This document shows, piece by piece, positions 8,312 to 16,700 of a DNA stretch of 20,719 bases. The notes under the pieces are model-generated. The model did no database searches and had not been told where the DNA came from. It worked only from the letters and a program-made list of their open reading frames with translations. Position numbers and translations under genes: made by a program. The stretch comes from Planctomycetaceae bacterium (GTDB lineage Bacteria; Planctomycetota; Planctomycetia; Pirellulales; Lacipirellulaceae), in NCBI GenBank assembly GCA_002713555.1, contig PATG01000062.1, forward strand, positions 1 through 20,719. Direction: 5' to 3'. Position 1 is the first letter of the stretch; each line of letters starts with the position of its first letter.

Positions 8312-8421
8312 GATGGAGGGGGCTTTCTTTGAGGTTATCTCGGAGACGTTTGGGCTTCTGGCGTGTGGACTCCGCATCCGGGAGAATCATCTTAACCAGA
8401 CAACCTTAAGACCAAATGGCA

Positions 8422-8808
8422 CTAGGCAGCCAATTTATGGGCCACAAAGTTGCACATGTCCTTCACAGTAAGCTGTTGTCCCAGGTTTTGAACAATGGGT
8501 TCTGCTTCGAATTTTGACAGGTCTGCAAACGGCATTCTTTCGCGTAATTTGGCGATTCCCGCTTCGTTGACTTTCCCCTCTTGGACGAATTCGGTATCCG
8601 TCAAAATGTCTTCAGGGAATAATTCACCGCGTTCGATTTTGATATCAAAAGATTTTTCCAAGCGAAAAACGATATCAAGGAAGTCAATAGACTCCGCATC
8701 GAGATCACCTTGCAGAGTTGCTGTGGGTGTTACATCGTCATCATCGACTCCGAGGGCATCGACGAGTGCTTCTCGCACCTTATCAAAAATTTCTTCTTCG
8801 GATGGCAT
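8422..8808 (-). CDS. Acyl carrier protein with long C-terminal extension
   Basis: Small acidic carrier that would hold the growing acyl chain on phosphopantetheine. The attachment serine is Ser40 in DLDAESIDFLDIVFRLE, a variant of the usual DSL motif (ESI). It is followed by the acidic helix II/III region (EKSFDIKIERGELFPE). At 128 residues from ATG 8806-8808 it is about 50 longer than a standard ACP. The extra part spans residues ~75-128 and ends TVKDMCNFVAHKLAA, which looks like the usual last ACP helix displaced by an insert. GGAGG stands 11 bases upstream of this ATG. A GTG at 8826 would contain that Shine-Dalgarno sequence and is unlikely. It sits between two dehydratase genes and upstream of the ketosynthase, so it is probably their dedicated carrier. 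Confidence 0.85.
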   Translation of the reverse strand: MPSEEEIFDKVREALVDALGVDDDDVTPTATLQGDLDAESIDFLDIVFRLEKSFDIKIERGELFPEDILTDTEFVQEGKVNEAGIAKLRERMPFADLSKFEAEPIVQNLGQQLTVKDMCNFVAHKLAA

Positions 8809-8826
8809 TGTGGTATCAACCTCCAC

Positions 8827-8995
8827 TTTCGTGTACTAAAAAAGTTTGGACTGCTTGTTAGCAGCCAAGTTGTTCATGGTGTATCCAAGGAATATTTTAA
8901 AAACAGATCAGCAAGAAGGTCTCTTGGGTCTTTACGATTTCGGGGTACAGGCCAGGCGATTAAAGTTTAGCAATTAAGTTTTAGGTAATTAAGGT
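8827..8995. other. Gap inside the lipid operon
   Basis: This 169-bp intra-operon gap holds no gene. Its right part carries AT-rich tandem repeats; the rest shows no clear promoter or hairpin. Confidence 0.4.
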
Positions 8996-8999
8996 TTAG
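8959..8999. repeat. Three imperfect AT-rich tandem repeats
   Basis: ATTAAAGTTTAG (8959-8970), ATTAAGTTTTAG (8973-8984) and ATTAAGGTTTAG (8988-8999) repeat at 14-15 bp spacing. The last copy contains the TAA stop of the first operon gene. Copies could have arisen by local duplication of the gene end. Confidence 0.6.
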
Positions 9000-9478
9000 G
9001 CAACTTGCATGCCCCGAGTTAAAATTTCTTCGGACATGCGTTGGTGCTCAATCATACGAGCATCCAGCCCTTCTTTACTGGGATCTGCATCTGTCAGATT
9101 GTAACGTTCAATAACCAGGCGACCGCTGACAGAAATGCTACCATTGACTTCGCCCTGGAATTTCATGTTCACATACCGCTCGTCGCTTTTGGTCTGCTCA
9201 ACATGCATGGTGAGTGTATTTCCGGGGGTCACAAAATCTGCGTACTTCACCGCACGTGCTTCGTGGAGCACAACGATACTATGCGCATAATTCTCGCTGA
9301 GCCTGACTAGCCAGGCTGCTGCCTGGGTGGCAGCCTCCAACATGAAGACTCCTGGCAAAACAGGAAACTCGGGAAAATGGTCCGCGAGATATTCTTCTGC
9401 CAGAGAGACGTTTTTGACTGCCGTCAGGCGTTTGTCGGGCTCGTAGGAGGTGATCCTATCCAGTAGCCAAAATTGCAT
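8996..9478 (-). CDS. FabZ-like hotdog 3-hydroxyacyl-ACP dehydratase (first in operon)
   Basis: First gene of the lipid operon, 160 residues. The FabZ catalytic motif is ADHFPEFPVLPGVFMLEAATQ-like, with His34 and Glu48 at the correct 14-residue spacing. PEFP replaces the more usual PGxP. Downstream strands (VKYADFVTPGNTLTM) fit the hotdog sheet. It is more FabZ-like than the other dehydratase in the operon, and the two differ clearly, so they probably act on different chain lengths or form a heterodimer. The start is ATG 9476-9478, the only start that fits the family N-terminus (MQFWLLDRI). A TTGTGG/TATAAT promoter lies at 9535-9563, giving a leader of about 50 bases. The ACP gene follows after 187 bp. 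Confidence 0.85.
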   Translation of the reverse strand: MQFWLLDRITSYEPDKRLTAVKNVSLAEEYLADHFPEFPVLPGVFMLEAATQAAAWLVRLSENYAHSIVVLHEARAVKYADFVTPGNTLTMHVEQTKSDERYVNMKFQGEVNGSISVSGRLVIERYNLTDADPSKEGLDARMIEHQRMSEEILTRGMQVA

Positions 9479-9534
9479 GGGCGGGAGTCCAGACAGCAGC
9501 AGCTAAGGTGGGGTGGTAAAATAGCGAACTGGCG

Positions 9535-9563
9535 ATTATAGCCCTCACCCAAAGGCACCACAA
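9535..9563 (-). promoter_or_regulatory. Sigma-70-type promoter of the lipid operon
   Basis: On the minus strand TTGTGG (9558-9563) is followed after exactly 17 bases by a perfect TATAAT (9535-9540), 57 bases before the first operon gene's ATG. Spacing, strand and position all fit a housekeeping promoter. Confidence 0.65.
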
Positions 9564-9699
9564 CGGCGTGAAAGACCAGAGAAGGCCCGTTTTTACGGAA
9601 AAAATGCCCATCTTCTGGGAGAAATAAGGATTAGGCACATCCTACCGCTTGACCCACAGATTTCAGCCAAGCTTAGCTCCAACGACATAGGGGGTGCGC

Positions 9700-10088
9700 C
9701 TACGTCGAAGTGGATGGTCCTAGAGGCCGGGGTTTGCCATGAATTTGAGCATAGAGGGCCCAACGAACGAAGTGCGAGCAGGCCAATACCACGAGCACCA
9801 GGCCAATCTTTGTGCTGACCAGTTCGATGGCTGCTACTAGCTCCCTGACCGGACCTCCAAGTTTCAGAGCAAGCAAGATAAAGCCAATATGCAGCAAATA
9901 GAAGCCAACCGATAACAAATGGCTCAGCGCGTCTGCCAGTGCATCATTTCCTTTGCAGCCGCGCGCCAGGAATACTCGCCCGTGAACTCGCACACACGAG
10001 CGACCCAGATGCGATTAAGTCGGCGATTCAAAGCATGAAAAACCGGATTTGATATCAACGCAGCACCATTTGTTCGTAGTTTGCGCAT
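9700..10088 (-). pseudogene. Small two-helix membrane protein, split by a -1-type frameshift
   Basis: Two overlapping minus-strand frames look like one gene. The upstream frame starts at ATG 10086-10088 with AGGAAGG ten bases before it. It encodes about 38 residues (MRKLRTNG... then LNRIWVARVCEF). The downstream frame ends at the TAG at 9700-9702. It encodes GRVFLARGCKGNDALADALSHLL and two hydrophobic helices. Stepping back one base after GAG TTC (9984-9989) gives a seamless EF-HGRVFLARGC and a 129-residue protein. The downstream frame alone could start at GTG 9991-9993, but no Shine-Dalgarno sequence is there. A 9-bp imperfect inverted repeat (9683-9707) straddles the stop. The joined sequence resembles a small conserved planctomycete membrane protein (from memory). 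The cause could be a real one-base deletion or an assembly error. The function is unknown. Confidence 0.65.
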
Positions 10089-10179
10089 ATAAAGATCGCC
10101 TTCCTACCAGCGGCCCGGCAATACAACGAGAGGATAACACGGCATCGACAAGGGCATCTAGAACAGTAGAGACAAGGTC

Positions 10180-10848
10180 CTACGATTCGTTTGCTCCCTC
10201 ATCTTGCGTCGCGTCTTCTTCCGGTAATGTTTCGGGTTTGCCGTTCACAATTTTTGCAGGGTCTATATTTGCTTCCACATGGCGGAGGATTTCTTGCGTT
10301 GAATCTCGCTCATAATTGCAATCATCAAGCACAATTTTTTGCTGCTTACCCTGATTCTGGTAGAGAACTTTGGCAATGCCTTTGTTCGACCAAAGTTTTT
10401 TGTCGAGCGCCTCAATCGCGTCAAAGGGTACTTCTCGTTTCTCGCTGCTGCGCAATTTTTTGTCATCGGCTTCGATCCAACACCCACGGTTGCTCAGTAA
10501 CTTGTAGAGAAAGATCATACCGATGAGCCCCGTAATGGCAGCCATGCCAAACTGCTGATTGAATTGGTACTCTTTTTTCGGTACACCATAAGGTGTTATG
10601 GGTGTGCCACCGACACCAGGGTCCCAATCGCGCTCGGCTGCATAGACCTTCCATGCCTTGAAGAGATCCAATTGGCCCAGTTGAGAATTTTCTTTTTCAA
10701 ATTCTTGGTAAGCCAATGCTCTCTCACGTTGGGCCGGGTAGGCGACTTTGCCATCGTAAATGCAATACAGACACATCCCGGTACACATGATGCCAACAAT
10801 GCCCAGACGGATGAGATAGCGTGGGTTGATATTTGTTTTTAAAGTCAT
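10180..10848 (-). CDS. Conserved-looking two-helix membrane protein, function unknown
   Basis: A 222-residue protein with two membrane helices (about 11-31 and 100-117). The region between them is charged and contains AYPAQRERALAYQEFEKEN and WDPGVGGTPITPYG; it probably faces the periplasm. After the second helix a 100-residue soluble domain (RGCWIEADDKKLRSSEKREVPF...) has the alternating strand pattern of a PH-like domain, an impression rather than a match. The acidic C-terminus (LPEEDATQDEGANES) is probably disordered. ATG at 10846-10848 has a modest purine-rich stretch (AGAGACGA) just before it. The next gene on the same strand (frameshifted) begins 91 bp downstream, so they may be co-transcribed. 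I do not recognise a function. Confidence 0.7.
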   Translation of the reverse strand: MTLKTNINPRYLIRLGIVGIMCTGMCLYCIYDGKVAYPAQRERALAYQEFEKENSQLGQLDLFKAWKVYAAERDWDPGVGGTPITPYGVPKKEYQFNQQFGMAAITGLIGMIFLYKLLSNRGCWIEADDKKLRSSEKREVPFDAIEALDKKLWSNKGIAKVLYQNQGKQQKIVLDDCNYERDSTQEILRHVEANIDPAKIVNGKPETLPEEDATQDEGANES

Positions 10849-11158
10849 TCGTCTCTGATACCCTTGGAATAGATCCTACAAGTGAATTGCCCGGAACCGA
10901 TTTCACTCAATGGGCAATTGTGGGTCTGAGAAAACCGGATTGTTGATACGAGCCAGCACCTTTCAGGATAATCGACACAGAAAATATCTGACAGGGTCTG
11001 CCCTGGATGCCTGCCCCAACTTGCCAGATTTATTGCCTAGAGATCGTTACTGACGGGTTAATCGGTACGATCAGAACTGCGGGCTCTCTTCACCAGAAGA
11101 CCATTTCAGGAGAATATAATTATGGTCATGCACGTACTTCATTGGTTAGAAACGTTAG
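10849..11158. other. Divergent intergenic region upstream of the sugar-acid operon
   Basis: No complete gene. An AGGAG Shine-Dalgarno sequence (about 11108-11112) followed by ATG at 11122 opens a 31-codon frame with no family character. It may be the surviving start signal of the short-chain dehydrogenase gene whose body has been lost. Inverted repeats lie at 10881-10919, and a small CAGGG-TCTG-CCCTG hairpin is near 10992-11005. Promoters for both flanking units should be here, but none is clear. Confidence 0.4.
10881..10919. promoter_or_regulatory. Nested inverted repeats, possible operator
   Basis: AATTGCCC (10885-10892) and GGGCAATT (10912-10919) form a perfect 8-bp inverted repeat. AGTGAA (10881-10886) with TTCACT (10902-10907) overlaps it. 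The position between divergent units, 37 bases upstream of the membrane-protein start, suits a regulator site. The role is inferred only from geometry. Confidence 0.35.
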
Positions 11159-11377
11159 AATGCCAGAGTGGGGAGCAGCTTCATCCGTACCGACATGACC
11201 TCTGCTATTGCTGAAAAATACAACCAACTCATCGCCGCTGGACTTACCATCGAGTCGCGTTGGGGAGAACCAGAGGATGTTGGTCGTGCGGCGGCACTCC
11301 TGGCCAGTGGAGCATTGAGCTACGCAACGGGGGCCGTCCTTCCCATCGACGGAGGCCTGACGGTCAATCGTCTTTAA
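11159..11377 (+). pseudogene. C-terminal remnant of a short-chain dehydrogenase/reductase
   Basis: Only the last ~70 residues of a ~250-residue SDR (FabG/3-ketoacyl-ACP-reductase-like) remain. FIRTDMTSAIAEKY, RWGEPEDVGRAAALLASG and TGAVLPIDGGLTVNRL are the typical SDR end. The NAD(P)-binding TGxxxGxG segment and the catalytic Ser-Tyr-Lys are missing, so it cannot be active. In frame, a TAG at 11156-11158 closes the sequence upstream. A GTG at 11168 could start translation, but without a Shine-Dalgarno sequence. It lies 26 bp before eda, in the place where sugar-acid operons often carry a hexuronate or gluconate dehydrogenase. It was therefore probably the first operon gene before an internal or 5' deletion. 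Confidence 0.75.
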
Positions 11378-11403
11378 GCTAATTGAGATTAGGAAATCGA
11401 TTT

Positions 11404-12036
11404 ATGCAAACAGCAATTGAAATACGACAACAGATCAAACAGCTTCAGATCATACCGGTCATCGCCCTGGAAAAGGCAGAGCAGGCAGATCCCCTGGCAG
11501 ACGCCCTGGTGGCCGGTGGCTTACCCATTGCTGAGGTTACCTTTCGTACGGATGCTGCCGAAGCTTCGATTCGTGCCATGTCCGCTAGACAAGATCTATT
11601 GGTTGGCGCTGGTACGGTGCTCTCGGTCGAGCAAGTCGATCGGGCCATTGACGCAGGCGCTCAATTTGCAGTGACCCCAGGCTTTAATCCCAAAGTAGTC
11701 CGCCACTGTCTGGACAAAGAATTACCAATTTTTCCGGGCGTCAGCAGCCCGACAGAAATTGAGATGGCGCTTGACCATGGCTTGCAAACAGTCAAGTTTT
11801 TTCCTGCCGAAGCACTAGGTGGGTTAAAAACGCTCAAGGCGATTGCAGCGCCGTATCAGATGATACGATTTATCCCCACGGGTGGTATCGGGGCGGACAA
11901 CCTGGCAGAGTACCTGGCATTTGCACCTGTTTTGGCCTGTGGAGGGAGTTGGATGGTGAAGCCGGCCCTTTATGCGGACGGAAATTTCAAACCTGTCGAA
12001 AGTGCAGTTCGTAAAGCAACAACAATCGTTACGTAA
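11404..12036 (+). CDS. eda: KDPG/KHG aldolase
   Basis: Class I aldolase that splits 2-keto-3-deoxy-6-phosphogluconate into pyruvate and glyceraldehyde 3-phosphate; many also act on 4-hydroxy-2-oxoglutarate. The 210-residue TIM-barrel length is normal. Glu44 and Arg48 lie in AEVTFRTD. The Schiff-base Lys131 lies in TVKFFPAE, and the phosphate-binding loop is GAGTV plus FIPTGGIG. I take ATG 11404-11406 as the start, with AGGA nine bases upstream; an in-frame TTG at 11383 would add seven residues without family support. The KDG kinase gene follows after 26 bp on the same strand. The product of that kinase is the substrate of this enzyme, so the pair forms a complete step from 2-keto-3-deoxygluconate to central metabolism. 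Confidence 0.93.
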   Translation: MQTAIEIRQQIKQLQIIPVIALEKAEQADPLADALVAGGLPIAEVTFRTDAAEASIRAMSARQDLLVGAGTVLSVEQVDRAIDAGAQFAVTPGFNPKVVRHCLDKELPIFPGVSSPTEIEMALDHGLQTVKFFPAEALGGLKTLKAIAAPYQMIRFIPTGGIGADNLAEYLAFAPVLACGGSWMVKPALYADGNFKPVESAVRKATTIVT

Positions 12037-12062
12037 TCAATCCAGAAACAAAGAGAAAGTTC

Positions 12063-13163
12063 ATGACAGAATTATCGATCCGCCCTTCCGAAGATTGCCA
12101 TTACGATCTCATCTCGCTTGGTGAAGTGATGTTGCGTCTTGATCCGGGCGATGGCCGCGTGCGGACCACCCGCTGCTTCCAGGCATGGGAAGGAGGTGGC
12201 GAATACAATGTGGCACGAGGATTGCGAAAATGTTTTGGGTTACGCACGGCCGTGGTTACAGCCCTGGCAGACAACGAAGTTGGCCATCTGGTGCAGGATT
12301 TGATGTGCCAGGGTGGAGTTGACACGTCGTACGTCCGTTGGGTCCCCTACGATGGAGTTGGTCGCACCGTGCGCAACGGACTGAATTTTACGGAAAGAGG
12401 CTTTGGTGTTCGTGGTGCGGTAGGTTGTTCGGATCGTGGTCATACGGCCGCTTCGCAACTGGAAGCAGGCCAGATTCAGTGGGATACCCTATTTGGTGAA
12501 TTGGGCACGCGCTGGTTCCATACGGGTGGTATTTTTGCAGCTCTCTCAGATACAACTCCTGCGGTTGTCGAAGAAGCGCTTCGCAAAGCCAAAGAACACG
12601 GAGTGGTGACCTCTTACGATCTCAACTACAGGCCCTCACTCTGGAATTCGATTGGTGGTGCTGAGCGAGCCCAGGAAGTCAACCGTCGGTTGGCACCCCA
12701 TGTGGATGTCATGATCGGTAATGAAGAAGATTTTACGGCCTGCCTGGGTTTGGAAATTGAAGGTGTCGATGACAACATGGAGCTACTACCCATCGATGGC
12801 TACAAGCGAATGATCGGCCAAGCGGCTGAAATCTATCCCAATTTCAGTGGAATTGCGACCACACTCCGATCGGTGAAGTCGGCAACCTGCAACGACTGTG
12901 GAGCAATCTGCTGGTACGACGGTCAGTTTTACGAGGCGACGAATCGTCAGAATCTAGAAATATTTGATCGTGTGGGGGGAGGAGATAGCTTTGCCGCAGG
13001 ATTTATCTATGGCATGCTCACCACGGCCGATCCAGAACAAGCGGTCCAGTACGGTGCTGCCCATGGTGCCTTGGCCATGACGACTCCTGGGGACACCTCG
13101 ATGGCAACACTCGCAGAAGTCGAGAAACTAAAAGCGGGAAGCAGCGCCAGGGTGGTAAGGTAA
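12063..13163 (+). CDS. kdgK: 2-keto-3-deoxygluconate kinase, PfkB family
   Basis: Ribokinase-fold sugar kinase, 366 residues, that would phosphorylate 2-keto-3-deoxygluconate to KDPG using ATP. The N-terminal motif is LISLGEVMLRLDPGDG, then WEGGGEYNVARGL, the PfkB substrate-binding glycines. SYDLNYRPSLW and IGNEEDF are the central motifs of KDG kinases. PfkB signature 2 is DRVGGGDSFAAGF, with the catalytic base Asp308. The family is somewhat longer than E. coli KdgK (about 310). ATG 12063-12065 has only a weak purine-rich leader. The adjacent eda gene supports KDG as substrate over other sugars. The stop (13161-13163) is four bases before an oxidoreductase-like fragment, suggesting the operon once continued. 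Confidence 0.87.
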   Translation: MTELSIRPSEDCHYDLISLGEVMLRLDPGDGRVRTTRCFQAWEGGGEYNVARGLRKCFGLRTAVVTALADNEVGHLVQDLMCQGGVDTSYVRWVPYDGVGRTVRNGLNFTERGFGVRGAVGCSDRGHTAASQLEAGQIQWDTLFGELGTRWFHTGGIFAALSDTTPAVVEEALRKAKEHGVVTSYDLNYRPSLWNSIGGAERAQEVNRRLAPHVDVMIGNEEDFTACLGLEIEGVDDNMELLPIDGYKRMIGQAAEIYPNFSGIATTLRSVKSATCNDCGAICWYDGQFYEATNRQNLEIFDRVGGGDSFAAGFIYGMLTTADPEQAVQYGAAHGALAMTTPGDTSMATLAEVEKLKAGSSARVVR

Positions 13164-13167
13164 ACAC

Positions 13168-13287
13168 TTGAAATTCGCTAAAATTGCCAGCATCAAAACG
13201 GTAGAAGATTTTCGTCGGCACGTCGAAAGCCTGGCGATCGATTTGCCCATTGATGATGAGGTCGAGACGGGTACAAGGGCACCCTTA
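13168..13287 (+). pseudogene. N-terminal fragment, probably of an NADH:flavin oxidoreductase
   Basis: Starting at TTG 13168-13170, with AAGG eight bases upstream and only four bases after kdgK, the first ~40 residues read MKFAKIASIKTVEDFRRHVE and SLAIDLPIDDEVETGTRAPL. This resembles the N-terminus I recall for planctomycete Old-Yellow-Enzyme-type NADH:flavin oxidoreductases. After about residue 40 the frame stays open to 13536, but its residues lose family character and become the complement of a minus-strand fragment. No flavin-binding barrel is present. This is probably a truncated gene at the 3' end of the operon. The identity is from memory and only moderately sure. Confidence 0.45.
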
Positions 13288-13516
13288 GGCCAAGCACGAC
13301 AAGGTTTCGATTGCCGTAGCGAACCACGTAGCGTTGCACGAGGCCATAGTCGGTGCGCTTGCCATTTTTTTCGTGCGTCAGATACTTGGGCGTATCTTCA
13401 ACGTTCTCGTCCAGCCCGCAAATTCGATGATACTCGGGGTCGAAATCATCAAATGCCAGTTTTGCACGACGCTTGTCACTCAAAAAGCGGAACCAGGTTT
13501 TTTTGGAGAAATACAT
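13193..13516 (-). pseudogene. Unidentified minus-strand gene fragment
   Basis: From ATG 13514-13516 to about 13285 the minus strand reads like real protein: MYFSKKTWFRFLSDKRRAK, DDFDPEYHRICGLDENVEDT and RTDYGLVQRYVVRYGNRNLV. Beyond that the frame is the complement of the oxidoreductase fragment and looks random. There is no Shine-Dalgarno sequence at a usable distance (AGGAG is 21 bases away). An A7 run lies near the start (13498-13504). I do not recognise the family. It appears to be an N-terminal piece of another gene joined head-to-head with the plus-strand fragment at a rearrangement point. Confidence 0.4.
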
Positions 13517-13793
13517 CGGTAGCCGGTTCGCCGTAAACTCCTAATCTGCCTGCAAATACGACCGCCTAGGAATCATCAACCAGCGCCCCCCTGCCACCAC
13601 GGGACTCTCTAAGAAAAACAAACGTCCCGCTTTGAAGCATGTTCACTAAAAACCCGTGATTTCAACAAGTACTCTTCCCTTTCTTTGCTTGTGTGTAGTT
13701 GGTGGGACTGGCTTGGAGTATAATACCTTGTGTCCCCTCTCTCGCTGATTTCTTATGGCCAATCTATTGGCTCATTGAGTACATGCTTTGGTA
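13517..13793. other. Upstream region of the PSCyt1/DUF1501 pair
   Basis: No gene is seen. The stretch contains the promoter described at 13696-13724 and a pyrimidine-rich leader. Confidence 0.5.
13696..13724 (+). promoter_or_regulatory. Probable promoter of the PSCyt1 gene
   Basis: A perfect TATAAT at 13719-13724 lies 69 bases before the ATG. At 17-base spacing the -35 position is TAGTTG (13696-13701), a poor match to TTGACA. The -10 is strong and the -35 weak, so an activator may be needed. Confidence 0.5.
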
Positions 13794-16700
13794 ATGAAGT
13801 CGATTCGTTTTATGTTAAATTCCAACTGCTACTACGCCGTACTCTTCGTCACTTGCAGTTGGACTCTGGTTGTTGCGGCGGACCAAAAGATCAGCTTCAA
13901 TCGTGATATTCGCCCGATTCTATCGGACAAGTGTTACTTTTGTCATGGACCTGATCCCGCAGAGCGACAAGCAGATCTCAGATTGGATACATCAGATGGT
14001 CCTGTGGAAGTAATCGAGTCAGGTGAGTTACTGCGGAGAATCAACAGCAACGATCCAGACGAAATCATGCCTCCTCCGCGGTCGAAGCTTTCGCTGTCGG
14101 TAAGCGAGAAACGCCTACTCAAATCCTGGATTGAAGATGGGGCACGTTTCGAGCAGCATTGGGCCTTCCAAGAACTTTCTGATACGGTACAGCTGCCTGC
14201 TGTGAGGAATGCAAGTTGGCCAAGACAGCCCTTGGATCGGTTCGTTCTTGCTAAGCTCGAACATGAGGGACTCCAACCAACTGTGGAGGCGGCCCCCTTA
14301 CGGTGGTTGCGTCGAGTTACTTTTGACTTGACCGGGCTTCCACCTAAGCTCCCAGAATTGGAAGCTTTTGAGAAAGCGATTTTAAGTGATCGAGATGCGG
14401 CCTACGAACAGGTCGTGGAACGCTTGCTTGGATCCGATGCGTATGGCGAACATATGGCAGCGGCCTGGCTTGACTCGGCCCGCTATGCCGATTCTTACGG
14501 GTATCAGTCCGATAAGTTGAACACGCAATGGCCCTATCGCGATTGGGTCGTCAAGGCGTTCAATCAAAACCTTCCCTACGACAAATTTCTCACCTGGCAA
14601 CTTGCTGGCGATCTACTGGCAAACCCGACTCGCGATCAGCGCATGGCGACGGCTTTCAATCGGCTCCACCGCCTGAACAACGAGGGAGGTGCCGTCTTTG
14701 AAGAATGGCGGCTCGAGGGTGTAGCAGACCGGGTCCACACATTCGGCACAGCCGTATTGGGACTGACTTTGGAGTGTGCGCGGTGCCACGATCACAAGTA
14801 CGACCCCATTTCTACTCGTGATTACTATTCCCTGTCAGCATTCTTTAACTCGATCGACGAATACGGACTCTACGACGACACGGTTAAAGTACCCTCTCCA
14901 ACGATGTTACTGCCAACCCAAGCGCAAACGTCGGAGTTGCAGACCGCGCAGAGCGAGCTTGCAGCTGCGACAACAGCCTATCAAAACGCCTTGGCGTCAG
15001 CAGCCGCGCGTGTGAGTGAGTGGCAAAAGGTGAATTCGGGTCAAGCCCTCCAGATTCCTGATCTGGTCACCGCACTTGACTTTGACCAACCTTTTAATGA
15101 ATCAAAAAGTACTTCGTACTTTCCCACGACTGACAACTTGCAGAAGACAGCCGATCTGCAATTGGCAACGGTTGAGCAATCAAAAGTTCCACGTCTCGAG
15201 CCGGCTCGTGGAAAGCGGCGAGCGTTGCGTCTCGATGGTGAGCGTGGGATGGCGATCAAAGGCGTGGAACCTGTGGATCGATGGACTCCTTTTAGTCTGG
15301 TCGTTACTCTGCAGGAGACAAGCCGATCCCCACTCCGTTCTGTCGTCGCCCACCACACTCGGGGTACCGACGCTGGCTACAACGGTTGGGATCTGACAAT
15401 TGAGAATGGTTTTGTCGAGTCTCGCATGTACCGCGTGTGGCCTGGCAACGGAATGGGTGTACGTTCGCTAAAGCCAATTCCTACAGGTCAGTGGCAACAG
15501 CTGGCAGCGACATTCGATGGCTCGTCAACTGCAGCGGGCCTGAAACTATTTCTCAACGGCGAGCTTCTTGAGACTGAGATTCTTCGCGACAGAATCGTCA
15601 AGAGTGCTAACGGAACCGGCAACTATGGTGGTACGCTTGTGATTGGACAACGGTTTCGTTCCCGGGGATTCACGGGTGGATTGATTGACGATGTCCAGTT
15701 TTACAAACGAGCATTAGCCACTACCGAATTACGCCATCTCGCCTTGGGCGAACCGCTACAGCTGACGCCAGAGTATTTTGCCTCTGCAATTGATCCGATC
15801 TGTCGTTCTGCTTACAAGGAATTGCTTGCTGCGAAAAAGACTCTGGTCATGGCAGAAGAATCCATCCATGAAATTCCGATTATGGAAGAGATGCCACAGC
15901 CTCGACCGGCTCATATCCTGGCACGTGGAGAGTACGATGCTCCGACGAGCAACCAGACTCTTGTAATGCGTGACACTTTCGAGGCAATTCCCCCCCAGTT
16001 CCCTGAAGATGTTCCGCGTAATCGGCTGGGACTCGCGCAATGGGCGACTCACCCTCAACATCCTCTCACCTCGCGCGTGATCGTCAATCGACTCTGGCAG
16101 AATTTTTATGGTGCGGGACTCGTGCGTACACCGGAGAACTTCGGCCTGCAAGGCGATTTGCCGACCCATCTCCAGCTCCTAGATTGGCTGGCACGCGACC
16201 TGATTGAGAATGGTTGGGACATCAAGCGTTTTTGTAGGAATCTGGTTCTGTCAGCAACCTATCGACAGGATTCAACGGTTACGCAGCAACTCCAGGCTCT
16301 CGATCCAGAAAATCGTTTGCTTGCGCGAGGTCCTTCCTCTCGGTTGGCGGCAGAGCAGATTCGCGATCTCGCACTGACAGCCTCGGGTTTGCTGAACCAC
16401 AAGCAAGGGGGACCGCCCGTTTCTCCCTACCAGGCCGGTGGTGATCTGTGGCGCGAGTCGAACACAATGTCTCCCCCTTATCAGCAGTCTGTTGGCAAGG
16501 CACTCTACCGAAGATCTTTGTACTCGGTCTGGAAGCGAACGGCGCCGCTTCCAAATATGATGGCCTTCGACGCAACAAGCCGTGAGGTTTGTACGGTGAA
16601 GCGATCACACACCAACACACCACTGCAAGCATTGGTGTTGTTGAACGATGTCCAATTCGTTGAGGCCGCACGTGAGCTGGCTGGAAAAGTAATCTTCAAT

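Noticed and set aside
16279..16671. 130-codon minus-strand frame inside the DUF1553 region
   Set aside because: It is antisense to conserved DUF1553 motifs, and its composition is typical of a shadow frame.
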